NCBI GenBank assembly: GCA_037126765.1
Contig: JBBCBC010000012.1
Location: 3,844,001-3,908,000, forward strand
Reading direction: 5' to 3'
Length of the DNA stretch: 64,000 bases
Source: Stenogyne calaminthoides
Lineage: Eukaryota; Streptophyta; Magnoliopsida; Lamiales; Lamiaceae
A program made the position numbers and the translations under genes. The notes under the pieces were generated by a model. The model was not told the origin of the DNA. It searched no databases and worked only from the letters and a program-made list of their open reading frames with translations. Each line of letters starts with the position of its first letter. The stretch's first letter is position 1. Of the stretch, positions 34,659 to 46,800 are shown piece by piece.

Positions 34659-35899
34659 CTATGTTTTAAAAACCGGAACCGGAAGTTGAGCCGGACGACC
34701 CCAAAAAAAGGTTGGACCGGGGTCGGACCGGTCGGACCGGATTGAGCCGGTATGACGTCATAATAAATATTATATATATATAATATGCATAATTTTTAAA
34801 AAAATTCAAAATTACATCTCATTTCATTACTTTTACCCACAAAAAGTAATTTACTTTTACATCCCATTTAATTACTTTTACCCACAAAAAGTAATTTACT
34901 TTAATAATAAAGCAAAAAAGATTACAATATTTCCAACCAAAAATAACTTTACCACTCTAAATATTAATAAATAATTTTCACATTAAAACTCGTGCTAAAA
35001 ACAAATGGATAAATAAATTTAGAACGAAAGTAGTATTAATTACTTGATATTTAAAATTTCAGAGATCAATACTAAAATATATAGTATTGAGATGATATTA
35101 TAATTTTTATTTTTATTTTTTGACAAAAGAGATGATATTATAATTACACTTGAATTCATTAAATTTAATTTTTTTAAAACCTTCTAAAATAATATTTTAA
35201 AATTTGGAGTACACTTAAATTCTTTTTAAGAAAAATACATATTAATTGTATTTTATAATTGAAAAATGAAAAGCAAAGCCCCAAAATTGATAAATGGGTC
35301 AAAAAAAAAAAAAAAAAAAAAAAATAAAAAAAAAAAACAAAAAAAATGGGCTAGGCTGAAAAAAAAAAAAAAAAAAACGCCGTTAAATAACCTAATCTTC
35401 TCTTCTCTTCCTTCATTATTCATTCTCCGGTTTCTTTCTTCTTCAATTGTCGTGCCGCCCGCCAAAACCATCTACCACCACCCCCCCACCATTTCACCAC
35501 CATCCACCATCCACAATAATAATCGGCGGACGGCGTGCCGCCAAGCCATCCACCATCCACAACCATCCACAATCGGGGCGCCACCCACCGACCACCATTT
35601 CCGCCGCCCACCACCACCGCGGACGCCCATTTTGACCTTGCCTTCCCGCCGCCAAGGTCGCCGCCCCTAACCGAAAGCCAGACGGACGGGCGCGGGTCCC
35701 TCCCTTTTTTTTTTTTTTTGTTGAAAACCGCTGAAAACCGGCGGTTCACCGGTTCGGTTTTTCACCGGTTTTCACCGTTTTTCCGTTTTGAGGTGGGCGG
35801 TCCAATAGCGGTTCTATACACCTCTATTGGGCCGCTTTTGAGCGGTTCACCGGTCCGACCGGTCCGACCGGCCGGTCGGACCCGGTTTTTAAAACATAG
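34659..35899. mobile_element. hAT-like non-autonomous element, 8-bp target duplication
   Basis: Terminal inverted repeats CTATGTTTTAAAAACCGG (left) and CCGGTTTTTAAAACATAG (right), flanked by the direct repeat CCAATAAC (34651-34658 and 35900-35907). Subterminal regions are packed with GGTCCGACCGG/CCGGTTC words in opposite orientation at the two ends. The interior has A-runs (35301-35377) and a CCACCA-rich stretch, with no transposase. An 8-bp duplication points to the hAT superfamily. It lies in the G0 LTR. Confidence 0.88.
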
Positions 35900-35993
35900 C
35901 CAATAACAGCAGTATGATAGCTAAAAACATGCAAAACGCAACACGTCTAGCTAGGAAATAACACAAAATCCCAAGCAAAATCACCAATAATCA

Positions 35994-36614
35994 GTGCTAT
36001 TATTCATTCTAGTCTTCAAATTATGACTCACATTGGACACCCCTAACCCCGCCGTTCAATTTGTCAAAAACAAATACGGATCTTTTTTTTCTTTTTTTTG
36101 TTAAAAACAAATACGGATCTTAATACCGTGCACCTTGGGAATATAATATGTTGTGCGCTATAATTATGGTATTAGTGAATTCAAGGTTATTACTTGATTG
36201 CTCCCTCCCTCTTTTCAAAGCATGCCATTATTATATTATGTGGCCACTTCATTATTGCATTCCACAAGATAAAAAACTTAGCCATTATAGTGTAAGTCTT
36301 TAGGTATGATAGAAAACGGATCAAAATGGAATCTTGATCTCATTCAATAAAATGAGTGTACCATCAGTTGTAGTGTCTATATTCCTAAGTCGTCAAGAAA
36401 GTGGACCACCCTAACTTGGCACTTCTCTAACGAGACTAGCACTCAGATCACACATTAAAGTACCACCTTTTGCTTCCAAAATTATAATATTTTATCTTTA
36501 TTCACTAATACCATTTCAATTTTTCTTTCTCACGTATAAATTTTTATCCTTCTTTCTGACTAATAATTCAATTTTTTTATTCGTGTGGGAAAGTTTTAGA
36601 ATTTTGAATGGGTG
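35994..36614. other. Intergenic, no gene seen
   Basis: AT-rich sequence right of the Gypsy LTR. A 21-base AAAACAAATACGGATCTT-type direct repeat occurs twice (about 36067 and 36102) around a T-tract. No coding signal. Confidence 0.5.
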
Positions 36615-36822
36615 GGTCTCATGTACATCCAGGTGCACTATGCACACATAGTGCATTTTAGAACTATACAACTTGTTATGTTGAAAGATGCAACTTGTTT
36701 ACACTGAACCATTCAGTTCAACTATTTTTTATATTAATAGTTGCACGATTCAGTACAAATAAATTACATGATTCTAAAATGCATGGTGCACCTGGATGCA
36801 TATTAAGACTAAGCCTTAGAAT
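36615..36822. mobile_element. Small inverted-repeat element (MITE)
   Basis: Ends ATGTACATCCAGGTGCACTA and (reverse) ATATGCATCCAGGTGCACCA, continuing into GCATTTTAGAA on both sides, form inverted repeats of about 40 bases. Non-coding; family not assigned. Related AGGTGCAC words occur in RNase J introns near 50570 and 55550. Confidence 0.65.
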
Positions 36823-37028
36823 TTTGAATAAGGTTTTAATTTCTTGATGAAAGAAAGCTGAAATTTAACTATTTTTAGTCATCTCAGATGCTTTGTGGAG
36901 AGAACTGATTTTTTTTTTAATTTTTTTTTTTTTTGAAACAGCTAACTGATTATTTAAAATGCATTAAATTTACACCCTTTTCCATTACAATATAGTCAAA
37001 TTAATAAATAGGTATTGATTGAATAAAT

Positions 37029-37330
37029 GCTACTCCCTTCAACCCATTTTGTTTGTCGTCTGAGGATAATCAATACGAATTAAGAAAGTTGTTAATTAAA
37101 TAGCAATAATTATATATACGTGTAATGTGACATTTGCAATCTTTTATTTATCTACATGATCATTTGTACAATCATTTAATGCATATATACTATCAGAAAA
37201 AAAAAACATACAGAAAGGTAAAATAAGAATATGATATTTAATTATCTCTTAGATTAGTGCAAAAATGACAATTATTTTGGATCTTAAAAAAAATCTAGAA
37301 AAACGAACAAAACGGATTGAGGGAGTACTA
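37029..37330. mobile_element. Stowaway-like MITE
   Basis: Left end TACTCCCTTCAACCCATTTTG and right end CAAAACGGATTGAGGGAGTA form an inverted pair with TA at both ends, the Stowaway pattern. Interior AT-rich and non-coding. Confidence 0.75.
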
Positions 37331-37551
37331 GATTGAAAAATTATTTGATTTATTGTTCTTGTTTATGGTACATCATGTGCTGCATTATTAGCTAACCTCA
37401 TCATGCATACAATAATACTTCAAAGACACACTCATTACACCATTGACACTATAAGAAACCATTGAAGGATCGATCATTTCAAGAAATAAAATTAGGCAAA
37501 ATCTAATGTAAACGACTTTTACCATGCACCTAGTTTGCATTTTAAGTTAAT

Positions 37552-37944
37552 TTCAAACAGTATTAGTTGTTTCATTAAAAGGTATTAGTTGTTCCAATAA
37601 AAGGTATTAGTTTTTTCACTATAAAGTGATAGTTATACATAAGACCAACTCAAATAAATATTGATCAAATCAACTATAATAATCAATTATTTCATCACAC
37701 ACACATCTATTAATCTCAAGAAAAACAACTAGGTCTTAATTAAGTTTAAACAGTATTAGTTGTTTCATTAAAAGGTATTAGTTGTTCCAATAAGAGGTAT
37801 TAGTTGTTTCACTATAAAATGAAAGTTATACATAAGACCAACTCAACTAAATATTGATCAAATCAACTATAACAATCAATTATTTCATCACACACACATC
37901 TAAACTCTCAAGAAAAGCAACCAAGTCTTAATTAGGGTTTAAAC
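37552..37944. repeat. Tandem duplication of a 193-bp unit
   Basis: Two adjacent copies (about 37552-37744 and 37745-37944) share CAGTATTAGTTGTTTC, GACCAACTCAA and CATCACACACACATCT at an offset of 193 bases with few differences. Within each, GGTATTAGTTGTTCC repeats. It abuts the zinc-finger fragment. Confidence 0.85.
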
Positions 37945-38336
37945 CTTTGCCTACAAGAGTGGCAAGTGATCTCCATGAACCCTAAACTTGTAGCTCTCTC
38001 CTTCAATTCCTCGGCTTTTTCGACCTCCTTCTGGGCTCTCTCCGACATGCTACGTGCTCGTGTGAACTCCGACTGGGCCAGCTCCATCTCCCGCCTCGTG
38101 AGCTCCCTCACGCGCTCGGCGTACGCTTTCTCCATTTATGTCAGCCGCTTTTGCTCCGCCGTTTGCCATTGCAGCGCTTCGACGCATGAGCTCGATTCCA
38201 TCTTAACGATGTCCTTATACTTGCTCACTTTCCTTATTTGGCACGACGGAACGCTTATACAGAGACGAAGATCGAGGGAATGGAAATTTGGGGTGGATGG
38301 TGGATGAAGAAGCTTTTCTTGATGGATTTCTTCCAT
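37932..38336 (-). pseudogene. IDD/SGR5-like zinc-finger C-terminal fragment with in-frame stop
   Basis: Reads on the minus strand from the ATG at 38336, is stopped by TAA at 38136-38138, and continues in the same frame (MEKAYAERVREL...) to TAA at 37932-37934. The second half is a charged coiled-coil rich in Glu/Arg ending in MEITCHSCRQRF, with one CxxC pair. That tail resembles the C-terminus of plant INDETERMINATE-domain proteins of the SGR5/IDD14-16 group, transcription regulators of gravitropism. The N-terminal zinc fingers are absent. The first half (SLDLRLCISVPSCQIRKVSK) is plausibly from the same gene. Most likely a gene fragment or pseudogene; a short expressed peptide cannot be excluded. 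Confidence 0.6.
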
Positions 38337-38695
38337 TGGAAAAGGAGGGGTGGGTGAAATGATATATGGAGTTGGGTTTAATTACAAAATGATGAGGCAA
38401 ATATATATAAGCATTTGGTCTCAAAATGTCCACTTCGATCCCCCTTAAGCAAAAGGGCCCCGGCGGGGCCATATTAGTTTTTGACATCATTCTTATAACA
38501 CTTGAATTCAATAGATCTTGGACTATATAGTTATTTTTATTCTACATGCTTTACACAATGGTAATGGTATGTTTATTTTGATTTTTAAAGATTTGGTTTT
38601 GGTTTGTGAAGTTCAAATCCCGTTTTAGTTTGGATTTTTAAAATTTAATTTTTGAAAACCTAATCCTACATCCCTACACATAACTTATAAAACAT

Positions 38696-39023
38696 ACTCC
38701 CCCATTCTGCTATAAGTTTTTCACTTTCCTTTTCTATTCGTCTCAAATAAATTTCCATTTTCATAAATGAAAAAAAGTAAACTCTATTACCTATAATTTT
38801 TATCCTTACTTTTCACACAATATTACAAAAAATGTCACTCATCACTCCACTCATTACTCTATACATATTTTTCCTCTCTCCCAATTTTCAAAAATACCCT
38901 TCATTTTTCATCAAAAGTAAGCCAATATGGTCCACCATTTATTACTTTATTATTAGGGAAAACTACTCCTTAATTAAAGAGCCCAGAAAAAAGGAAAAAC
39001 TTATATTGGGACGGAGAGAGTAA
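38696..39023. mobile_element. Stowaway-like MITE
   Basis: Left end TACTCCCCCATTCTGCTATAAG, right end CTTATATTGGGACGGAGAGAGTA: inverted ends with TA borders. Interior AT-rich. Confidence 0.7.
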
Positions 39024-40020
39024 TAATGATTATCTTTACAATCGCACTCAACAAATAATATAACTATACATAAAGTTAAATTTTATTTTATTCAGAAATC
39101 CAAAACAAACACGCAATTTTAAAATCCTGTAAATTCAAAAAATCCCTGAATTTAAAAAATCAATTTTTAAAAGTCACTTAAAACCCAAAACAAACAAACT
39201 CTATTTTCGATGAGATCTCTCACAGACTATACATATGAGATAGGATTGAAAATGAGTATGGGGTAATTATTGTGGTTAATGAGAACAAAAGATGATCATT
39301 GACACTACTTCAACTTCTAAATAAAGTAATCATTAACCACCTATAATTCTACAATCATTTCTTCTCGATCATTCCTCTATTCGGGGACCAATAACTACTT
39401 CTTATCCTTTTTTCTTTTTTTTCAAAATTAAAGCACAACACTGATAATATAACTGTCGTGGATACAACCCTTCCTCAAACATATAAGAGGGCAAGAGGGA
39501 AAAAAACTTTTTAGTTCTCATTCATAGAAGGAGTTGAAACAAGCAACATAATATAAATTAAACAGATCTTATTAAGAGGCTGTTTGGTTGAACTTATAAA
39601 CTCCTTAAAATATCTTATAACTTGTCTAGGAGCTTATAAATTTTACAAAAGTGTTAAGTAAAATATGATGTAAAAACTAAAAACAGGTTATAGGATATTT
39701 AAATAAGTTTTTTTTATCACCCCCAACACCCCCCCCCCACCCCGCCATCACCACCACAAAAATAAAAAAAAAAAAACTTCTTTTATATCAAAATTAAATT
39801 TTAAAAGATTATATTTCTTAAATTATCAAATTAATAGCTTATAAATTTATTAGTCAAACACTTGAATAACTTATAAATTAATTACTTAAAAATTACATTG
39901 TATAAACTTTTAAAACAATTTATAATATGTTTAAATTAAGCTTAGTCATACTGCTTCTAAGTTTATAAGAAAGGATTTAAGGGTGAAAAGTTTATCGAAT
40001 AAATTAGTAAGTAATAATAA
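39024..40020. other. Intergenic, no gene seen
   Basis: AT-rich, with C-runs at 39717-39745 and one segment near 39580-39960 (GTTTGGTTGAACTTATAAACTCC ... AGTTTATAAG) that may be a decayed inverted-repeat element. No coding signal. Confidence 0.4.
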
Positions 40021-40383
40021 AGGATTAGTTACAAATTGCAACCTGTACTATTGTCATTTTTACAAATTGCAATATCTACTATTTTTCTTAACAAATTGTA
40101 ACTTGTACTATATTTTTTTAACAAAATGCAACCACAACTCATGTTTTTTGAAACTTTTATATTGAATTTCTTCAATTTGATGTTTGTTAAAATATTTTTT
40201 TGCATGATGATATATACAACATATCATTTGCAGTTATATTTAGCCGGAAAGTTTCACAAAAAAAAGAGTCTCGGGTTGTAATCGATAACTTTTTAATAGT
40301 ACAGGTCGTAATTTGTTAAAAAAAAGTACATGTTACAATTTATAAAAAGGACAATAATATAGATTGTAATTTATAATTAAGTC
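40021..40383. mobile_element. Fold-back MITE of about 360 bp
   Basis: The first 70-80 bases (TTAGTTACAAATTGCAACCTG TACTATTGTC ... CTTAACAAATTG) are the inverted image of the last 70-80 (… CAATTTATAAAAAGGACAATAATATAGATTG). The centre holds TTGCATGATGATATATAC. No coding capacity. Confidence 0.75.
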
Positions 40384-41786
40384 AATAATAAAACATGTTA
40401 GGAGAAAATCAACGAACGAGCATCGAGAATCCTTTCAAAAAGCACAAGAAAACAAAAGGCATATGAGAGACAGTGTAATACGTGTGATGCAACAAGGTTC
40501 AACATTCTTTCAATATTTTCCCATGATAAATTTTATATTTGGAATTGACACAAATTTTAAAGAATATAATATTAAACGTAAAGTTAGTTGGTGAATGTAC
40601 AAGAGAAGTAAAAAGGTGAAAAGAGAAAGAGAAAGTAAGTATATTTTAATATTAACTAGTGTTGTACCGGTACGTTGCATGGTAATATATAATTTGTTTT
40701 AGTTAACTATTTACATACTAAATGGAATATGATATAACACTTTTATAAAACACAGTATGTTATATATCTGCGCTCAAAAAAAAAATGTTACATAGATCTA
40801 TATTTAGGGAATTTTCTGGGGGCGTCGGGTGGCGGTGGCGTCCCTTAAAATTTAATAATTTTGTACTATATTTATAGAAATTTTTGTATTTATATTTTAA
40901 ATGTAATTGTCATTTCGCCCCTTTGTAATAATAATTTTTTATCGTCTTTACTCAATAGAAAATTTCGCCCCTGACGAAATTCTGGATCCGTCTCTGTCTA
41001 TATTGTACATTGTACATATAATACATGTATGTATTTAAATTTTGTATATGTGTGCAAAATATATCTACTATTTAAAGTATTTTTATTTATGCACTACTGA
41101 TAACATGTATATATAAATAAAATATAATGGAATATATTAACGAATGATATGTATTTGTATCTACTTATATACCATATGAATTAAACACTGTATTTACATT
41201 TGAATATTAAATATTACAGATTTCAAAATATTTATTTTTAAATTCTCCATGTGGAGTTTATTTTTAAATTCTCCAACACAAATCCTTGTGAATTTAGATG
41301 CTCTTGGAAACCCTTCCATATCTTTATCTTCATAGTTGCTTCTTTGATCAGTTGTGTTCAATTTAAATCATATAATACATGCATCCAAAAGTAGAATATT
41401 TTTAAAAGGATATGAAATATTAGAGGTATGAATTACATTTGATATTCTATTCCGCAGTCGATATTTCACATTCACGTGTTCCATTGATCATTGCATTTTG
41501 TGAATCTTCAATTACATTTTGCACTCCCTATGAATAGATAATTACATAGATCACTATCTATTATTTTAATATATATACAATTTATTATAATGAAAATTAA
41601 TATTGTATAGAGAGTGCAAATTTGTTGCTTCACCAATCTAAACCCATCTATATCTTATATCATGTATTGAACTTGAATATACATAAATAAAACTATTCCC
41701 ATGAGTTCGTTAATGTATCTATATCTATATCTAAATCTGAACATTTATGTTTCTCATATACATAAAAAAATCAATATATATATATA
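40384..41786. other. Intergenic, decayed repeats
   Basis: AT-rich. The segment 40802-41005 (GGGGGCGTCGGGTGGCGGTGG ... TTCGCCCCTGACGAAATTCTGGATCCG) looks like the end of an old transposable element, but I cannot name the family. Otherwise no gene or repeat that I can support. Confidence 0.35.
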
Positions 41787-42300
41787 CAGTTTTGATATAG
41801 AGACCACGAGTGGTCACCTTATGGAGCTCAATTGATTATTTGACTTTCCACCTCAGCTTATTATCTAATTAAATAATTTAAATTAATTTTGAAAAAAATC
41901 CTACACCCTAAAATCTAAATCATGAACCGTAAATCATAACTCATTCGGGCTGGGTGAACCATGAACCACTCGGGTCAGGTTTGGATCCGTAATTTAATTT
42001 ACTTAATTAAATAATTTAAATTAAATTTTGGAAAAAATATCGCTTTGCACTAATTAAATAATTTAAATTAAATTTTGGATCCAAACCCGATCCGAGTGGT
42101 TCATGATTCACTCTGCCCGAGTGGTTCATGGTTCACCCGGCCCGAATGGGTCATGGTTTAGGGTTCATGATTTAGGTTTTAGGGTGTAGGTTTTTTTTAA
42201 TTAATTTAAATTATTTAATTAGGTAAAAAGCTGAGGTGGAAAGTCAAATCATCAATTGAGTTCCATAAGGTGATCACTCGCAGTCTCCATATCAAAACTG
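41787..42300. repeat. 514-bp near-palindrome
   Basis: Starts CAGTTTTGATATAGAGAC and ends GTCTCCATATCAAAACTG. Arms of about 240 bases pair with few mismatches (e.g. GACTTTCCACCTCAGCTT against AAGCTGAGGTGGAAAGTC), and the centre repeats AATTAAATAATTTAAATTAAA. CACTCGGG/CCGAGTGG words recur in both arms. A transcript would form one long hairpin. No target duplication found. Confidence 0.85.
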
Positions 42301-43848
42301 AGCAGAGCCCATTTATAAATATATTAACGAAGCTCTTAGGATTTTATTAAGAGAAAAGCATTGAATAACTCAAATTTTTATCATCAAACCAAAAGAGAGC
42401 AACTCCAAACTATTGGATTACATAAACATCAATTTACCTATCAAGGGAAGTTATCAATTGGAAACTCCATTCCGGAGAGAGAAATCTGGATTCCACATTG
42501 AGAATGAGCATTGATTCTGAGAGGGCTCGGAGAAGAAACAACAGACATTGAGCAAGAAGATCTTAATATAAATGTGGAAAAAAATCTATGAAATTAATCA
42601 CACCGAGTCGTAACCAAAAGACCCACAACATAAAGAAGTGCATATCCAACCAAAACAAACTGCGTCGAAAACAAACAAACCATTTATTGTAAGAAAATTA
42701 TCCAACATAAATCTGCATAGAACAACTACATTTTCAAAATTGAAAATTGCCACTGAAATGAAATCGCCCCCAATTTTAGGCGAACCAAACATGGAGAACA
42801 TAACTCATCCGTCCAGATGCCATAGTCCAGATAACTCTTTGAAGAAGTTAATACAATTTGTTAAGAACAAAGGATATCAATCCGTAAGTATATCAGTGTG
42901 TTATTCACCAAATGAAGTGCAAATTTTATCAGACCGAAATCCTTTTGAAATCTTCCAAAATTTTCCCATATTCTGCGGCCAAAAATACTAATTGCAATTA
43001 GTAAGTTCACAAAGAAAACCCACCATTTCCTTCGAATGAATCAAAAGCCAAACCATGAGAAAAATAGTTCAAAGACTGCAACAGTAAGTCGATGCTGTAT
43101 ATGAATCCGAAATATTACAACCAATTCAAACCAAAATTAACCACAAAAATCTAGTAACCAAAAGTCCAATCAAATAAAATTAATGACATATAAAACAGAG
43201 AGATACGATCAAGAAATCTATTTGAAATTGAATTGAAAACTAATGGTGAGTTGGTGTGAAAAATGGGGCGTAAGTTATTTGTTAAGAGTGGATAGAGCGG
43301 AGAAGATATGAAATGGGCAGGAACAGTTTTTTTTTGCAAACTATCCTATTTTTATATAAGTATAGATTAAAATGTAAAATTTTAATTGGGACACTTAAAA
43401 TGACAAAATGTAAAACTTAATGTGGGCGGAGGGAATATAAGCAAACCAATGTGAACCCATCGTGCTCATGCTTATGAAACTGTGAGTTGAATCTAGCTTC
43501 TCTCTCCCAACAATCACTCTTTTTTCTGCGTTTTTCTAATAATTCCGATCTAAAACCGAAGTAGATCGTAACAATCTCTCAAACACATGATAATCAACAA
43601 CATTAGTGAACAAATCAAGACGAAAAATTATGTGATTTTTGGTTACTACTTAACCTTCAACTTGCAAAATTGCAATCTATGATACATTCATGGAGCAACT
43701 ACCATAGCAATACACTAGGCTACAAAAACAAAATTGTTTCTTTCGACATATGTTTCCTGTCTATTCTGCCATAAAATTAAACTTCTTGAAATGAATATTT
43801 TGATACTATCAAATTGGGCAGAGTCGTCGTACGATTTTTGGTTTGTAA
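42301..43848. other. Region downstream of RNase J, no separate gene seen
   Basis: AT-rich; contains the 3' flank of RNase J (presumed 3' UTR just left of 43849) and one Stowaway-like end near 43425-43437 (GGGCGGAGGGAATA). Open frames at 42598-42991 and 43151-43339 have no recognisable domain and I leave them out. Confidence 0.45.
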
Positions 43849-46800
43849 TTATTTCGACATGGTAGCTTCCGGGTTTGATAAAATGTTACTCACATCATCA
43901 AAATACGGCCAGTTCTTTTGGGTTTTTGCATCACTCTTAGTTTCCTGTTCAAAATACACACAGCAGCCAAATTTAGTCCCGAAAAATAATAAATACTCAT
44001 CTCTCCAATCCTCTAGCCATGAGATATAAAATTCAGATAGAACAGAAAATAAAGGTTTAGTACATAAACAGTTGAAGACCTAAAAATGGATCTTTTTGGA
44101 TTTCTTAACAGCTCAGAAATGTTTGTGTAGTTCTCTATCGCACACACACATTTTGGTGAGAGAATTCTACTCATTTTTTGTCGTGCTTAATACCTCACTT
44201 TCCACTCCTTACTATTCCGAAGCCAATACAACTATACAAGTGTTACTCAAGGTCAAACACTTTCCACTCCCTACTATCCCAAAGCCAATACACAAGTGTT
44301 ACTCAAGGACAAACACGCCAATTCACTCGGTCATTAAAACATAGATATACGTGCACAGACACATATGTATGCATGCATGTAAGTAGGCCTAGCACGTAAA
44401 TCTTCTAGAAAGCACACCAACAAAGAGTTGTAATTCATTTTGGTCCCATAATTTTTGCCTTTTCCACAAAAGGTCACAGAAAAGTTAAGTTTCCAGTTTA
44501 ATCTCCTTGATTGTTATGATTTTGGTCCCAAAGTCGTCAAAATTTTAAAACGACGTAGTTCTGGGCACGTTTTTGGGACCTTTTACTCAAAAGGCAAAAT
44601 TTATAGGATCAATTTTACACTTCACGTGGCAAAAACATGCCCTGAAACAACGTCTTACTTCAAATTCTGGTGAATTTTACCAAAATCGGATCAATTAAGG
44701 AGTTGCGAGTTTAAATTGAAAAACTTTTGAGACCTTACGCGCAAAAGGCAAAAGTTATGGGACCAAAATGGATTTTAACTCCAACAAATACTGTTGATTA
44801 CTTTGAAAGTTAAAAAAAAAGATATTCAACACATGTTTGTTTTGATACTTATAAACGATATATAGATAATGAAACCAACCTCGTATTTCTGAACTAGGGA
44901 TGCCCAAAGAGATTTACATTGGCCAGGACTTCTGCTAAATCCATCTTCCAATAAACTGGACGATATCTCTTCCCAGAGAGCCATCCGCCCTTTAAGAACT
45001 TGGAATCTACTGTTTAGTTCTCCACGCATTTTAATCATCTTCTTCACCTCTTCAGGTTTCCATTTGTTCCTCTTTTCAGTTTTGGAAGATTTTTGTCGAG
45101 ATTTTGGCAGATCAGGCTCTACTTTAATCCTTTCTTCTTCAGCTATTCCTTTCTCTAGAATTTCTAGACCCATATTACTGTTACCTTCTGATTGTGATGA
45201 GGATACAAATGACTTCCAAAAATCATCTGATTCATTAGTGTTTGGTGCTGTATCTGGAGATATTGAAGTTGATGTAACTGCTTCTTCACTTTGAACTCTC
45301 TCATCATAATCTTGATCTGGATTAAGATCAGGAAGGAGGGGCCATTTAGTAACATAAAGTCGGAAAACAAAAACAATTAACATTACTTAGGTGGTGTTTG
45401 AAAACTCTAAGAAGTAGTGCAGAATCACTTTTTTTTGCAAAAGCTACTACCAACAGCTTCAGAAAAAAAGAGTGATTTCGGAAGCTATTAGTAAAATTTG
45501 CAAACACACCCTTAAGATGCAATACAGAAATGTTGAATTATTTGCTTAAAATTATTGATACCTATATTAGCAGGAATTTACTGACACGTGTAAATGAGAT
45601 ATAATACAGGGAGCGTGTGGATGCTCAAGAAATCATTTGGCAGCCAGACATTATTATATCATCAAGTAATTATGTTAAATTTAACCACTTTAACCTCTTG
45701 GATTTGGGAATTATTCATTAATCTCAAAATTCTTATATCAAGTTCTAGGATAGTTTTGGAATAATCCAAGAAAATACATATCTACATAACAAATGTATCC
45801 TCTGAAATTCATGAATGACTAAAGTACTTTCTAAAATATTACTTCCACAGTATATGCATGATAATATACTGATTAACATAACTATATATCTTTATGGAAG
45901 TAAAAAAAATTAATTTACTACAACGCAATCTTATTTCATATAGGCATAAGTTTCGGAACAACTCCAATTTGTTAGGAGAAACTTGATAAGTGTGATTAAT
46001 ATTTAAAAAAAGATATATATTAGAATCTAACATTGTATCACAAATTTGGAGTGAACAGTATATCTTACACTTCTTGCAAAGAACTCAAGAGTTTTAATAC
46101 ATATATAAACCTTTAAACACATACAATATGACTTTAGAAATTAGTAAAAATTTTATTAAACCTTTTAAGAAATCAGTTAAAAGCCCTTCAAGTATTAAGA
46201 TTTTAATTATACACAAAAGTATTTTCTGCAAGTCACCTCAGGTACCTATCACCTGAAGTTTTGAGATTAAAATAATTGGCACAAAACACATTTGGATATT
46301 AATGAAACTAATGTACATAATATTTAACGAGAAATCAAAAAATTCCATCAAACTTCGTCTCGAGGGAGCTCGTGAAATAAATTTTAAAATCTGGAAGGGC
46401 TTTTTATAACGAAAAATAGTTTTAAAGTCCTATCGAAACAAAAGTTGATAGTTTAGGGATCCGGTGATGCATTACACCCATGGACAAACACCAACACAGA
46501 CAAGTAGTCGCCTTAAATGGGTAATGTATATAATCTATAACGTAAAAATCTTAAGAAAAATAAATTCTTTTATAATAGGGTACTGACCTTCTAATTCTTG
46601 CCCTGAGGCACTTCTTGCAAGTGAAAGATCATTGACATCTTCCTCAATTGTAACAATTGATTCTCTCGTCTTCTTATTTGCATCAAATGCTTTTCTCAAT
46701 CCCGAGAAATTAGGCCCGATGTGTGACTTTCCAGATAGTTTTCCATTGATCTCATCAGCAAGCACAGCTCCCGGATTCTCAACAGCAATAGCTATAACTT

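Larger units (their letters stand above)
24347..35993 (-). repeat. 5' LTR of Gypsy G0, split by later insertions
   Basis: Plus-strand edges are TGACACGTG at 24347 and ACCAATAATCA at 35993. It is interrupted by a Copia solo LTR (24395-33059) and an hAT-like element (34659-35899). With these and their target duplications removed it is about 1.74 kb, the same as the LTRs of the nested Gypsy (1726 and 1748). The match resumes at 33065 with TTGAAGTGCCCGG, the same words that follow GAGGGTCG in the other two LTRs. More diverged than those two, so older. Confidence 0.85.

Noticed and set aside
35253..35906. Open frames in the hAT-like element (Lys-rich, Pro/His-rich, Phe-rich)
   Set aside because: Products of the A-tract and the CCACCA stretch; different frames overlap and none has a domain.
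42598..43339. Open frames of 60-120 codons downstream of RNase J
   Set aside because: No recognisable motif and unremarkable length for AT-rich DNA.
45317..45383. Upstream extension of RNase J exon 16 to an ATG at 45383
   Set aside because: Lies before the phase-compatible acceptor; the hydrophobic reading is intron sequence.
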